Source of the DNA: Terrimonas sp. | Lineage (GTDB): Bacteria > Bacteroidota > Bacteroidia > Chitinophagales > Chitinophagaceae | NCBI GenBank assembly: GCA_016125075.1 | Contig: WGMO01000018.1 | Location: 40,162 to 104,161, forward strand | Length of the DNA stretch: 64,000 bases | Direction: 5' to 3' | Shown: positions 1 to 9,501 of the stretch, in pieces | Position numbering within the stretch: position 1 is the first letter of the stretch | How the letters are laid out: each line of letters starts with the position of its first letter | The notes under the pieces: generated by a model | Seen by the model: only the letters and a program-made list of their open reading frames with translations | The model's database searches: none | Told to the model about the DNA's origin: nothing | Program-made: the position numbers and the translations under genes

Positions 1-1147
1 GGCCCTCCCGGACCATCACTTCGGCTGGACGGTACCGTGAGTTATAATTGGAGGCCATTTCAAAACCATAGGCGCCGGCATTGTACAGTACCAGCAGGTC
101 GCCTTCGCGTATTTCCGGTAAGCTGCGGTCGGTGGCGAAATTATCGGTCTCGCAGATATACCCCGTTACGTTGTAACGTTTCAGCGGACCGCCGGGGTTG
201 GATATGTTCTCGATATAATGGAAAGCATCATACATCATGGGGCGGATCAGGTGGTTCAGCCCGCTGTTCACTCCGGCAAATACCTGGTCGCTATTATCCT
301 TGATCACGTTGACCTTTGTGATCAGGTAACCACATTCGCTCACCAGGAATTTTCCCGGTTCAAACCAGATCTGCAGGGACTTATTGCCAGCCAGTTGATG
401 ATCATCGAACGACTGTTTCACTTTCCGGGCCAGTACGCGGAGATCGATGGCTTTCTCCCCCGGGACATAGGGCACTTTGAAACCCCCACCCAGGTCGATC
501 ACCTCCAGTTCAGGGAATGAGGGAATCAGGTCAAACAACACTTCAAACCCTTTTACAAACACATCGGCATCACTGATATCACTGCCGGTATGGAGGTGGA
601 GGGTCCGGATAAAGATCCGGTGCTCCGCCACGATCTTTTTGATCGCTTCCAGCTGCTGGACCGGTATGCCGAACTTGCTTTTATCATGACCGGTCGAAAT
701 CTTGAGGTTGCCCCCTGCCATGATATTGGGCCGCAGGCGGATCCCTACCGGGTAGCCATGACCGTATTTCTTTCCGAATTTTTCCAGGTTCGGCAGGCTG
801 TCAATATTGATGTGCACGCCGTAGCCGGCGGCCGCTTCGATCTCGCTGAAGTCGATGCCATTGGAGGTATAAAGAATATTTTCCTTTGCCACACCGGCTT
901 CGAGGGCGATCCTGACCTCGTTGATGCTGCTGCAGTCGATGGAGCAACCGATCGAATCGATATACCTGACAATATTGATATTGGTGAGCGCCTTGCTGGC
1001 ATAGAAGAAACGGGTATTGCAACCTTCAAAAGCTGCCACCAGCTTTTCATATTGCTCTTTTATTTTTTCTGCATGATAGACATAGACCGGTGTTCCGAAT
1101 TCACCGGCAATACTGATCAGTTCCTGGTGGGAAAGACTATAGGCCAT
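1..1147 (-). CDS. lysA: Diaminopimelate decarboxylase, 3' end cut by window edge
   Basis: PLP-dependent decarboxylation of meso-diaminopimelate to lysine, the last step of lysine synthesis, in the cytosol. The gene reads leftward from ATG at 1147 and stays open to the first base, giving about 382 codons; only the extreme C-terminus is missing. The N-terminus reads MAYSLSHQELISIAGEFGTP. Next come the PLP-lysine segment FFYASKALTN, a glycine-rich VIDLGGGFKVPY stretch, and the CETDNFATDR substrate/PLP segment, all as in fold-III decarboxylases. Ornithine/arginine decarboxylases share the fold, but the length and CETDNF context fit LysA. scpB lies 73 bp upstream on the same strand. The plus-strand open frames over this interval are shadows. 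Confidence 0.93.
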   Translation of the reverse strand, partial: MAYSLSHQELISIAGEFGTPVYVYHAEKIKEQYEKLVAAFEGCNTRFFYASKALTNINIVRYIDSIGCSIDCSSINEVRIALEAGVAKENILYTSNGIDFSEIEAAAGYGVHINIDSLPNLEKFGKKYGHGYPVGIRLRPNIMAGGNLKISTGHDKSKFGIPVQQLEAIKKIVAEHRIFIRTLHLHTGSDISDADVFVKGFEVLFDLIPSFPELEVIDLGGGFKVPYVPGEKAIDLRVLARKVKQSFDDHQLAGNKSLQIWFEPGKFLVSECGYLITKVNVIKDNSDQVFAGVNSGLNHLIRPMMYDAFHYIENISNPGGPLKRYNVTGYICETDNFATDRSLPEIREGDLLVLYNAGAYGFEMASNYNSRYRPAEVMVREG

Positions 1148-1220
1148 ATCGCACGAATATACTTCAAATAAAAACCACCCCCTTTGGGGATGGTATCAAA
1201 ATTTTTATCCTGGAAAATGA

Positions 1221-1934
1221 TCAAGCTTCACTGTCGGTATCCGCCTCATCCGGTTCATCGGTACTGGTCACCAGTTCGCCCTGCTCACTGACCACAAAGC
1301 TGGCCTTATTGTCGATGGCTTGTTGTTCTTGATCGGCAATGCCTTCAGCTTCTTCCGACTGGATGCGCGTGGGTTCCACCAATTGTTCGGCCAGTACCTC
1401 GCGGATCTTGGGCAGGTCTTCTGCACTGTTGATACCGAAATAATCCATGAAATTCTTGGAAGTCTCATAGACCAACGGGTGACCGGGCATTTTTTCGTTA
1501 CGGCCGGAAATGATGATCAGTTCTTTTTCCAGCAGTTTCTGTACCGTATAATCGCTGTTCACACCACGGATGGCTTCAATCTCGCCCTTGGTGATGGGTT
1601 GCTTGTAGGCAATGATGGCCAGGGTTTCCATGGCGGCGCCCGATAATTTCTTCATGAACTTATCGCCATTGAGCTGGGCAACAGTTTTATGGTAATCGCG
1701 CTTGGTCAGGTACTGCCATCCTCCACCACTCATCCGCACTTCAAAGGGATAGAATTCTGCATTGTATTTTTCAACGATGCCTTCCAGCGCCGATTCCACC
1801 TGGTCGAGCGATGCTTTTTCATCCATGAAGGCAAGCGCATTATTCACGAGTTCGGTGAGTTCGAGTGTTGTCAGGGGTTTATCGCTGGCAAAGATCAATG
1901 CTTCAATATGCGGTATCAGATTATTAATTTCCAT
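1221..1934 (-). CDS. scpB: Segregation and condensation protein B
   Basis: ScpB is the winged-helix kite subunit of the SMC-ScpA-ScpB complex that compacts and segregates the chromosome. The 237-residue product begins MEINNLIPHIEALIFASDKP, the usual ScpB N-terminus. It contains the conserved ETLAIIAYKQPITKGEIEAI segment near residue 105 and the RGVNSDYTVQKLLEK and GHPLVYETSKNFMDYFGI motifs. The last 50 residues are an acidic, low-complexity tail, common in Bacteroidota. scpA is not in the window, which is not unusual in this phylum. It reads toward lysA with a 73 bp gap, so the two may be cotranscribed. Confidence 0.93.
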   Translation of the reverse strand: MEINNLIPHIEALIFASDKPLTTLELTELVNNALAFMDEKASLDQVESALEGIVEKYNAEFYPFEVRMSGGGWQYLTKRDYHKTVAQLNGDKFMKKLSGAAMETLAIIAYKQPITKGEIEAIRGVNSDYTVQKLLEKELIIISGRNEKMPGHPLVYETSKNFMDYFGINSAEDLPKIREVLAEQLVEPTRIQSEEAEGIADQEQQAIDNKASFVVSEQGELVTSTDEPDEADTDSEA

Positions 1935-2143
1935 AATTTCTTAAACCCGGCCGGGTAATTTATGTTTCTCAAATACTATTCCAGTTCATGCTTACAGCAA
2001 GTTAAATTGAAACTGCAGGAATACCTTTCTTTCATTCGTCTACAACGAAAATACAATTGCAGGACAAAAGCAGGTAATTGACTTATCAACATTCTGCGCA
2101 TCAAAACATGAACAAAATTCCTGAAACTTGCAGAATAGAATAA

Positions 2144-3025
2144 TTAACCGTTCAGGGCCGCTGCACCACTGACGATCTCTGTCAGTTCGGTGGTAATGGC
2201 TGCCTGACGTGCACGGTTATAGGAAATTTTCAGTGTGCGCAACATTTCATTGGCATTTTCACTGGCCTTATCCATAGCCGTCATCCGGGCTCCGTGTTCA
2301 GAAGCGTTGGAGTCGAGAACAGCTTTATATAATTGTGTGTTGAGGATCTTGGGCATCAGTTCCGCGATCAGCATTTCTTTTTCGGGATCAAAGATAAAAT
2401 CTGCTTTTGCAGCACCTGCCTTGCCCTCCACTTTAGGGATGGGGAGGAACTGTTCGGCGACAAAACGCTGGGTGGCCGCATTCTTGAATTCACTATAGAT
2501 GATCTCTGCGCGGTCAAATTCTTTGTCTTCAAAAGCTTTCACTGCTGCTTTTGCACAGGCCTGTACGCTTTCAAAACTGAGGTGCAGGAAGATATCCTTA
2601 TAACTGTCGTCGGTCTTGTACTTGTTCTTGACAAAATGCTCGTAACCTTTCTTTCCGATACTCCAGATCGTGACATTCCCTTTTTTATGCTGTTCGCTGT
2701 ATTTTTCTGCGATCGTGGCCTTGGCGAGTTTGATCAGGTTGGCATTAAAAGCCCCGCATAAACCGCGGTCGCTGGTGATCACGATCATCAGGACTTTCTC
2801 CACCGGGCGTTCTGCTGCCAGGCTGCTGCCGGCGCCCCGATCAGTATTGCTCACGATATTGCTCAGCAGTTCCTGGAGTTTCTTGGCATAAGGGCGCATT
2901 TGGATAATAGCATCCTGTGCCCGGCGCAATTTTGCTGCACTGACCATTTTCATCGCTTTGGTAATCTGCTGTGTACTCTGAACAGATTTGATGCGGTTTC
3001 TTACTTCTTTTAATTGTCCGGCCAT
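2144..3025 (-). CDS. atpG: ATP synthase F1 gamma subunit
   Basis: Gamma is the rotor shaft of the F1 sector, turning inside the alpha3-beta3 head and coupling proton flow to ATP synthesis. The 293-residue protein starts MAGQLKEVRNRIKSVQSTQQ and has the N-terminal helix with ITKAMKMVSAAKLRRAQ. The central Rossmann-like domain contains ITSDRGLCGAFNANL, and the C-terminal helix carries ASEHGARMTAMDKASENANE and YNRARQAAITTEL. The length is normal. It is not flanked by other ATP synthase genes: scpB lies downstream and an unrelated lipoprotein gene upstream, so it appears to be a single-gene unit with its own promoter near 3111-3118. Confidence 0.97.
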   Translation of the reverse strand: MAGQLKEVRNRIKSVQSTQQITKAMKMVSAAKLRRAQDAIIQMRPYAKKLQELLSNIVSNTDRGAGSSLAAERPVEKVLMIVITSDRGLCGAFNANLIKLAKATIAEKYSEQHKKGNVTIWSIGKKGYEHFVKNKYKTDDSYKDIFLHLSFESVQACAKAAVKAFEDKEFDRAEIIYSEFKNAATQRFVAEQFLPIPKVEGKAGAAKADFIFDPEKEMLIAELMPKILNTQLYKAVLDSNASEHGARMTAMDKASENANEMLRTLKISYNRARQAAITTELTEIVSGAAALNG

Positions 3026-3110
3026 GATAGATTTTTTTTATCCAGGGATGAAAATATGGTGAAGGGCTTCCACAAATATCGGCCCTGTCCTTCCATCCTT
3101 TTTCAGGGCG

Positions 3111-3118
3111 CAAAAGTA
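3111..3118 (-). promoter_or_regulatory. Putative -7 box for atpG
   Basis: On the minus strand this reads TACTTTTG, an exact match to the Bacteroidota -7 consensus TAnnTTTG. It lies about 85 bp before the atpG start. No clear -33 TTTG was seen at the expected distance, so this rests on one box. Confidence 0.5.
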
Positions 3119-3312
3119 AGGTGTAAAGGCTGAAATTCCATAATAATCAGGCGGAACCCCTGCTCCTGTTTAAAAGTATTTAATAAGTCCGGAAGAAAGG
3201 CCGGAACGGTATCGAATCAACGGTTAGATCTCTTATTTTTCCCCTGGAATTTGTGGGGTAAATTCCAGGCTAAAGGGTTTGAAACCATTGCAATATGGTA
3301 AAATGCCCGGGG

Positions 3313-4032
3313 CTATGTTCCGTTGGATGAACGCAGTTCAAATTCCCTTTTCAACCCGTATTTGATATTGAGGCTGCCCCCTTCAGGGCTGGGATTTTTG
3401 AGAGGCTGGTCGAATTCCTTAAAAAACTGCAGGTTGATGGGGCCGTCGGCGATATTTTCCAGCTTTTCCCGCGAAATGGTGAGCTGCCCGTTCCGCACAG
3501 TGTCCACTTCATTAATATCATCGCTGCTAAAAAGCGTATCGGATAACCAGATCCGTAAATAATCTTCTTTATCCAGCCCCCTGAAATGAAAAACAAGGTC
3601 ACCCCTTTCCAGCTGTTCCGGTACATCCGGGTCGAGTGTGAAGGGTGTAAAATCAAAGGCCTCTTTATATTCCTTACCATCCAGCCCGGTATAGACGATG
3701 GTATGCCGGCCGGCAAATCCCGCCAGCGGTGTGGTCACCTCATAATAGGCTCCGTCAAAACGGGTGCTGTCGACCGGTATTTCCATGTCATCAAAACTAA
3801 CCTTGCTGGGTTCATTCAGTACCAGGGTCGTGCCATTGGGCCCGCCCATCCGGTATTGCAGTTTGACCACGGCATTCTCCCTCCCTTCTTCCGACCACAC
3901 TTTATAATCAAAATACACGGCATCGGGGTTTACATCCCTGTTATTACCGATTTCACTGTCATTACAGGCGATTAAAAAAACAAGACTGCCTGATAAAGCC
4001 ATTAAAACGGGAAACAGATACTTCATACGCAT
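3313..4032 (-). CDS. Hypothetical lipoprotein
   Basis: A 239-residue protein that I do not recognise. It has a lipoprotein signal peptide: two basic residues, a hydrophobic core, then the lipobox LIAC with Cys at about residue 23, so it should be anchored to a membrane from the periplasmic side. The mature part is acidic and looks beta-rich, with short alternating strands such as VVKLQYRMGG and GRHTIVYTGLDGKEY suggesting one or two Ig-like or lipocalin-like folds. No catalytic motif is evident. It lies just after a secreted MORN-repeat gene on the same strand (96 bp gap), so the two may be cotranscribed. Upstream of the lipobox, MRM gives two possible starts one codon apart. Confidence 0.75.
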   Translation of the reverse strand: MRMKYLFPVLMALSGSLVFLIACNDSEIGNNRDVNPDAVYFDYKVWSEEGRENAVVKLQYRMGGPNGTTLVLNEPSKVSFDDMEIPVDSTRFDGAYYEVTTPLAGFAGRHTIVYTGLDGKEYKEAFDFTPFTLDPDVPEQLERGDLVFHFRGLDKEDYLRIWLSDTLFSSDDINEVDTVRNGQLTISREKLENIADGPINLQFFKEFDQPLKNPSPEGGSLNIKYGLKREFELRSSNGT

Positions 4033-4128
4033 TTTCTTTTTATACCATGGACAGTCTGAAAGGTAGTTAAGAAAATTTAAAAATAAATTCCAACAGCGCC
4101 TGAAGAATTTCGTCCTGGTTGGCCCTCG

Positions 4129-5784
4129 TTATTCAATCTGTTCACCAATGGAAAGGATTACGGAATAACTGCCACTTTCTTCATCCTTTACACAGGATAT
4201 CAATATTTTTAAATTGGTAAACTTTTCCATATCGGCAGGAAAAGTAAATACGGATACCGTTTTTTTATCCGACAGGTTCACCGTATTGACCTTGCCGGTC
4301 AATTTCAGGGTCCGTTTTGTTTTGGCATCGGAATAACTGAATGCCTGCAACAGTTTTGCCAGCTCGCTGTATTTTGCCGCAGCCTTATTGCCATCGGAAT
4401 GGATAGCAAAAATAGCCGAATAGCAATTCATGTCTCCATAATCGGTGATCACAGCATTATCTTCAATACTACCGGGGATCCTGATCAGGCTGTAGGAAAA
4501 TTCAAGGTTGCCTGCATCCCCGAATTGGAATTTGTTATATACATCCTCATCATCCATATAATCACCGAGGAGGTCAGTAAAAGTATTATCATAAGTACCG
4601 ATCACCGAAGCCAGGGCCTCGTTAAAAGTTTTTGGGTTTCCATAGATTTTTTGCCCGTCGGCTGTTATCAGCAGATCCAGTTTCGTAACCACACCGTCAT
4701 CGAAAGTGCCCGACACATATCGTCCCGTACTGGCGAGCCGGTACCCAACTCCGGTAAATTTCCCCTCCTTATAATAACCCGAGAACATGTTGCCGTAATT
4801 ATCAAAGTGCATGGCCTTACCGGTAAAAACGCCATTTACTGCCTGGCCATAATACACGGTTTTTTTTGTCAGGTCAATATCCAGTATCTGACCATCGAGA
4901 TGATCATCGGTATAATTGCCTTCGGAATAATAATGACCGGCAAAAAAATCATAACAATACCCATTGGCGCCCTTGTCATTGAGTGTGCCCAGGAAACGGG
5001 TACTGTCATTGACCAGGAGGCCATTGGTCAGTTTTCCATTGACGAAATAGCCAAAATATCTTTTTTTCTTTTGAACATCATAATAGAAGGCAGAATCCAT
5101 CAGGTAGTTGCTGGCATTAACACGGCCCATCAATACATGAGTGCTGGTACTTTCCCCGATAAAACCCGGTGCCGTCAGGAAACTTTTGAACCCGGCCGTA
5201 CCGGCCTGCTCCCATTTATCGTCTTTCCAGATGCCCTCAAATAACTTCTTTGACTCCGCCTCATACTGGTAACCGGGCCCGTTCCGTTCATTGTTATCAT
5301 AAATATTATCGCTGATGATCTTATAATCATTCCAGGAATTAATACAACGTCCCTTGAGGTTATCATTCACAAATCCGCCGGATACAAAACTGTTATCCGC
5401 ATAAAACATGACCCCCTTACCGTTCCGGTGGCCGTCTGCAAAATCGCCAATATACAAGACCCCCTTGTCGGTGAGGTTGGTGCCCTTTCCGTTCAGTTTG
5501 CCATTAGCCCAGGTGCCGCTTAAAAAAGCACCATCTTCGAATAACATGGTGCCTTTTCCCGAATACATACCATTCACGAAACTTCCCACATAACGGATAA
5601 CGTTTCCGCTGGAATAAGTGGCCACCCCCATGCCATTGGGTTTGCCGTTTTTTATTTCACCGGTATAGGTATAGGAGAGGTTCCAGGCATCTTTGATATT
5701 CTCAAGCCGGCCCGTATTGGTTATTTGGCCCAATACAGTATAGACTGTCAAAACAAGGCTTATTGCAATGATTATCTTTTTCAT
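4129..5784 (-). CDS. Secreted MORN-repeat protein
   Basis: A 551-residue protein with a Sec signal peptide (MKKIIIAISLVLTVYTVLGQ). About eight or more MORN-type repeats follow between residues 35 and 380, recognisable as Y.G....G...G.G and related strands: NGKPNGMGVATYSSGN, NGMYSGKGTMLFEDG, NGKLNGKGTNL, DGHRNGKGVMFYADN, and later KEGKFTGVGYRL. MORN repeats form elongated beta-hairpin ladders that bind partners or lipids; the substrate here is unknown. The last 150 residues lack repeats and include a PGSIEDNAVITDYGDMNC segment. No enzyme domain is visible. It is probably periplasmic or surface exposed. Confidence 0.85.
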   Translation of the reverse strand: MKKIIIAISLVLTVYTVLGQITNTGRLENIKDAWNLSYTYTGEIKNGKPNGMGVATYSSGNVIRYVGSFVNGMYSGKGTMLFEDGAFLSGTWANGKLNGKGTNLTDKGVLYIGDFADGHRNGKGVMFYADNSFVSGGFVNDNLKGRCINSWNDYKIISDNIYDNNERNGPGYQYEAESKKLFEGIWKDDKWEQAGTAGFKSFLTAPGFIGESTSTHVLMGRVNASNYLMDSAFYYDVQKKKRYFGYFVNGKLTNGLLVNDSTRFLGTLNDKGANGYCYDFFAGHYYSEGNYTDDHLDGQILDIDLTKKTVYYGQAVNGVFTGKAMHFDNYGNMFSGYYKEGKFTGVGYRLASTGRYVSGTFDDGVVTKLDLLITADGQKIYGNPKTFNEALASVIGTYDNTFTDLLGDYMDDEDVYNKFQFGDAGNLEFSYSLIRIPGSIEDNAVITDYGDMNCYSAIFAIHSDGNKAAAKYSELAKLLQAFSYSDAKTKRTLKLTGKVNTVNLSDKKTVSVFTFPADMEKFTNLKILISCVKDEESGSYSVILSIGEQIE

Positions 5785-5877
5785 ATTCTTTTAGTTATTA
5801 ATATTTATTGGTTCTGCTACTGCCCTTTTGCCATTGGCCTTTGTAAAGGGCTTAACACGGGCACGGTATAAAATAGT

Positions 5878-5885
5878 TACCTTTG
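5878..5885 (+). promoter_or_regulatory. Putative -7 box for secA
   Basis: TACCTTTG matches the Bacteroidota -7 consensus exactly. It implies a leader of about 100 nt before secA. That leader holds two small inverted repeats: CCGGAAA at 5890-5896 with TTTCCGG at 5927-5933, and GACCT at 5937-5941 with AGGTC at 5947-5951 followed by TTTT. Confidence 0.55.
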
Positions 5886-5991
5886 CATTCCGGAAAAACT
5901 GCCAAATTGACCCGTATTTCCGGTAGCATGGTTTTTGACCTCTTAAAGGTCTTTTAAAAAGTATCGATCAACAATACCCAATAACACGTAT

Positions 5992-8900
5992 ATGTTAGGA
6001 TTTATCGCAAAAGTTTTCGGCGGAAGTAAGTCTGAGAAGGATGTGAAGAATGTAACGCCCATTGTCACGAAAACCAACGAGTTTTTCAATGCCCTGCAAT
6101 CCTTATCCCATGATGAGCTCCGGGCCAAGACGCAGGAATTCAAGACCAGGATTGCCGACCACCTGAAAAATATTGACGCGGAAATAGCGGATATGAACAA
6201 AAAGGCCGAAGAACTTTCTTTTAATGACCTGATCGGCCGGGACAATATCTACCAGGAAGTGGACAAGCTGAAGAAGAAAAGGGACGAACAGATTGAAGAA
6301 GTGCTGAAAGAGATCCTGCCCGAAGCCTTTGCCGTGGTAAAAGAAACATCGCGGAGGTTTAAGGACAACGAGACCCTCATTTCCACGGCCACTCAACTTG
6401 ACAGGGACCTCAGCGTAAAAAAACAGTATATCAGGATCGAAGGTGACCAGGCTATCTATAATAATAACTGGGATGCTGCCGGTAATAAGATCACCTGGAA
6501 CATGGTGCACTATGATGTGCAGTTGATCGGGGGTATCGTATTGCATGAAGGCAAGATTGCCGAGATGGCGACGGGTGAAGGTAAGACCCTGGTATCGACC
6601 CTGCCTGCTTACCTGAATGCACTGGCCGGACAAGGCGTGCATATAGTAACTGTGAATGATTACCTGGCACGCCGTGACCAGGAATGGAACGGCCCCATCT
6701 TTGAATGGCTGGGTCTCACGGTTGACTGTATCGATAAACACCAGCCCAATACGGAAGAAAGAAGGAAGGCCTATCTCGCCGATATCACCTATGGCACCAA
6801 TAATGAATTCGGTTTTGATTACCTGCGTGATAATATGGTACACAGTCCCGAAGAGATGGTGCAGCGCAAACACCATTATGCGATGGTGGATGAGACCGAC
6901 AGTGTATTGATCGATGATGCCCGTACCCCGCTGATCATCTCCGGCCCCATTCCGAAAGGGGATGAACAACAGTACCATACCTTAAAACCGCGTGTACAGC
7001 AATTGGTGGAAGCACAGGAAAGGATTGCCCGGACCTGCCTGAACGAAGCGAAAAAACGTTTTGCCGAAGGAGATGATGATGCGAAGAGCGGTGGCTTATT
7101 ATTATTCAGGGCCCACCGGGGTTTGCCCAAATACGGACCCCTGATCAAGTTCCTGAGCGAACCCGGCATTCGCGTCAAGATGCAGAAAACAGAAAACTAT
7201 TACCTCGCCGACCAGCAAAAAGAAATGAAGGTCGTGGATGAGGAATTATTGTTTTATATCGATGAAAAAAATAATTCGGTCGACCTGACCGACAAAGGCA
7301 TCCAGATGCTGACCAAGGGCGGTGAAGACCCCGACTTCTTTATCATGCCCGATATCGGGATGAAACTGGCCGAGATCGAAAAAATGGAAGGCAGCCCCGA
7401 AGAAAAATTACACCTCAAGGAAGAAGCGATCAATGATTTCCGCCTCAAGGCCGACCGCATCCATACCGTACACCAGTTACTTAAGTCCTATACGCTTTTT
7501 GCAAAAGATGTGGAATACGTTGTTATCGACGGTCAGGTCAAGATCGTGGATGAACAAACCGGTCGTATCATGGAAGGCCGCCGTTACAGCGATGGCCTGC
7601 ACCAGGCCATTGAAGCCAAAGAAAATGTAAAGATCGAAGCGGCCACGCAGACCTATGCCACGATCACCCTCCAGAATTATTTCCGTATGTACCACAAGCT
7701 GGCCGGTATGACGGGTACGGCCGAAACCGAGGCCGGTGAGTTCTGGAGCATCTATAAACTGGATGTGGTGAGCATCCCGACCAATGTACCCCTGATCCGT
7801 GACGACCGCCAGGACCTGGTATATAAGACCAAACGCGAAAAATATAAAGCCGTTATCGATGAAGTGGAAGCCCTGCGTAATGCCGGCAGGCCGGTACTGG
7901 TGGGAACCACGTCGGTGGAAGTGAGTGAATTACTGAGCAAGATGCTGAGTGTGAAAAAGATCCCGCACAATGTACTGAACGCAAAACAACATGGAAGGGA
8001 AGCACAGGTAGTGGCTGAAGCCGGTCTGGCTGGCGCCATTACGATTGCCACCAACATGGCCGGCCGGGGTACGGATATTAAACTCGGGCCCGGTGTAAAA
8101 GAAGCAGGCGGTTTGGCCATCATCGGTACGGAAAGGCACGAAAGCCGGAGGGTGGACAGGCAGTTACGCGGTCGTGCCGGTCGGCAGGGTGACCCCGGTT
8201 CTTCGCAGTTCTATGTGGCCCTTGAAGACGACCTGATGCGGATGTTCGGAAGTGAAAGGATCGCTTCCATCATGGATAAACTGGGTTATAAGGAAGGCGA
8301 AGTGATTCAGCATAGCATGATCACCAAGAGTATCGAAAGGGCCCAGAAGAAAGTGGAAGAGAATAATTTTGGTATCCGGAAAAGGTTGCTGGAATATGAT
8401 GATGTGATGAACAAACAAAGGAATGTGATCTATGGCAGAAGACAGCATGCCCTGTTTGGGGAAAGGCTGGCCCTTGACCTCGATACCGCCTTCTCCGTAG
8501 TAGCAGAAGGCCTGGTGGCATCCTATAAGGAAATGGAAGACTATGAAGGTTTCAAACTGGATTGCATTGTGAATTTCGGGATCGATACCACGATCGAAAA
8601 AGAAGAGTTCCTGAAATCAGACCTCAATACCCTTACCGATAAACTATACAAGGAATCAACCGAACATTACCAGCAAAGAAAAGATGAGCTGAAGAAACAG
8701 GCGCTCCCGGTCTTCAAAAATATCCGGCTCATTCAGGGCAACCATATCGAAAACGTGGTGGTGCCCTTTACCGATGGCAACAAAGGCATCAATGCACTGA
8801 CCAATCTTAAAAAGACCCTCGAAACACAGGGTGAGGAAGTAAGCAATGCCCTGGAAAGGACGATCACCCTCGCTACTATTGACGATGCCTGGAAAGAACA

Positions 8901-9315
8901 CCTGCGGGCCATGGATGACCTGAAACAAAGTGTGCAGACCGCCTACCTGGAACAAAAGGATCCGCTGGTGATCTATAAGATGGAAGCCTTTAACCAGTTC
9001 AAGATGATGGATAGCGAGGTGAACCGGAATATTGTTTCTTTTCTTTCGCATGCCAGCCTGCCCGTGCAGGAAAATACCGAACTGAAAGAAGGCCGCCAGC
9101 AAAAAACGGATATGAGCAGGATGAGCGCCAATAAAGCGGCTGTGGAAGCGGCGGGAGAAGATTATGCCGCCAATGAAAAAGATTATTATGACCCTTCAGG
9201 CGGTCCCGCAGTAAAACAGGAACCCGTAAAAGTAGGCCCCAAGATCGGTCGTAACGATCCCTGTCCCTGCGGAAGCGGCAAGAAATATAAACATTGCCAC
9301 GGGAAAGAAGCATAG
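5992..9315 (+). CDS. secA: Preprotein translocase ATPase SecA
   Basis: SecA is the cytosolic ATPase motor that pushes unfolded preproteins through SecYEG. The 1107-residue protein has Walker A in MATGEGKT (residues 192-199), Walker B VDETD (299-303), the second helicase domain with NMAGRGTDIKLG, and the arginine-rich RQLRGRAGRQGD. It ends in a zinc-binding SEC-C tail (RNDPCPCGSGKKYKHCHG). It is about 200 residues longer than the E. coli protein, mainly from an insertion after the DEAD-like domain, typical for Bacteroidota. ATG at 5992 gives the normal amphipathic start MLGFIAKVFGG. The gene stands alone, with a leader that may fold and a strong terminator directly after it. Confidence 0.98.
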   Translation: MLGFIAKVFGGSKSEKDVKNVTPIVTKTNEFFNALQSLSHDELRAKTQEFKTRIADHLKNIDAEIADMNKKAEELSFNDLIGRDNIYQEVDKLKKKRDEQIEEVLKEILPEAFAVVKETSRRFKDNETLISTATQLDRDLSVKKQYIRIEGDQAIYNNNWDAAGNKITWNMVHYDVQLIGGIVLHEGKIAEMATGEGKTLVSTLPAYLNALAGQGVHIVTVNDYLARRDQEWNGPIFEWLGLTVDCIDKHQPNTEERRKAYLADITYGTNNEFGFDYLRDNMVHSPEEMVQRKHHYAMVDETDSVLIDDARTPLIISGPIPKGDEQQYHTLKPRVQQLVEAQERIARTCLNEAKKRFAEGDDDAKSGGLLLFRAHRGLPKYGPLIKFLSEPGIRVKMQKTENYYLADQQKEMKVVDEELLFYIDEKNNSVDLTDKGIQMLTKGGEDPDFFIMPDIGMKLAEIEKMEGSPEEKLHLKEEAINDFRLKADRIHTVHQLLKSYTLFAKDVEYVVIDGQVKIVDEQTGRIMEGRRYSDGLHQAIEAKENVKIEAATQTYATITLQNYFRMYHKLAGMTGTAETEAGEFWSIYKLDVVSIPTNVPLIRDDRQDLVYKTKREKYKAVIDEVEALRNAGRPVLVGTTSVEVSELLSKMLSVKKIPHNVLNAKQHGREAQVVAEAGLAGAITIATNMAGRGTDIKLGPGVKEAGGLAIIGTERHESRRVDRQLRGRAGRQGDPGSSQFYVALEDDLMRMFGSERIASIMDKLGYKEGEVIQHSMITKSIERAQKKVEENNFGIRKRLLEYDDVMNKQRNVIYGRRQHALFGERLALDLDTAFSVVAEGLVASYKEMEDYEGFKLDCIVNFGIDTTIEKEEFLKSDLNTLTDKLYKESTEHYQQRKDELKKQALPVFKNIRLIQGNHIENVVVPFTDGNKGINALTNLKKTLETQGEEVSNALERTITLATIDDAWKEHLRAMDDLKQSVQTAYLEQKDPLVIYKMEAFNQFKMMDSEVNRNIVSFLSHASLPVQENTELKEGRQQKTDMSRMSANKAAVEAAGEDYAANEKDYYDPSGGPAVKQEPVKVGPKIGRNDPCPCGSGKKYKHCHGKEA

Positions 9316-9336
9316 ACAACTTATTTTTCTAATAGC

Positions 9337-9363
9337 AGCACCCCGATGGGGTGCTTTTTTTTG
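9337..9363 (+). terminator. Intrinsic terminator after secA
   Basis: A perfect 8-bp stem AGCACCCC / GGGGTGCT with a GAT loop, followed by an uninterrupted T run. It lies 21 bp after the secA stop. Confidence 0.93.
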
Positions 9364-9501
9364 CACGCCAAATACACTGACCTTTAATCCAGACAGACCT
9401 GTCAGGAATGATATTTATGTTCGAACCCCGTTTTTCCGGGCCCGTGAAAGATTCAAACCCATCAATTGACCGATTTGAAAAGCAAATTCGTATTTTTAAA
9501 T

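Noticed and set aside
590..1171. 193-residue plus-strand frame over lysA
   Set aside because: Antisense shadow of lysA, whose minus-strand frame carries clear decarboxylase motifs.
6103..6978. 291-residue minus-strand frame inside secA
   Set aside because: Shadow frame opposite a strongly conserved gene, with no motif of its own.
9418..9435. GTTCGAACC near 9420, like a tRNA T-loop
   Set aside because: No acceptor, D or anticodon stems pair around it.
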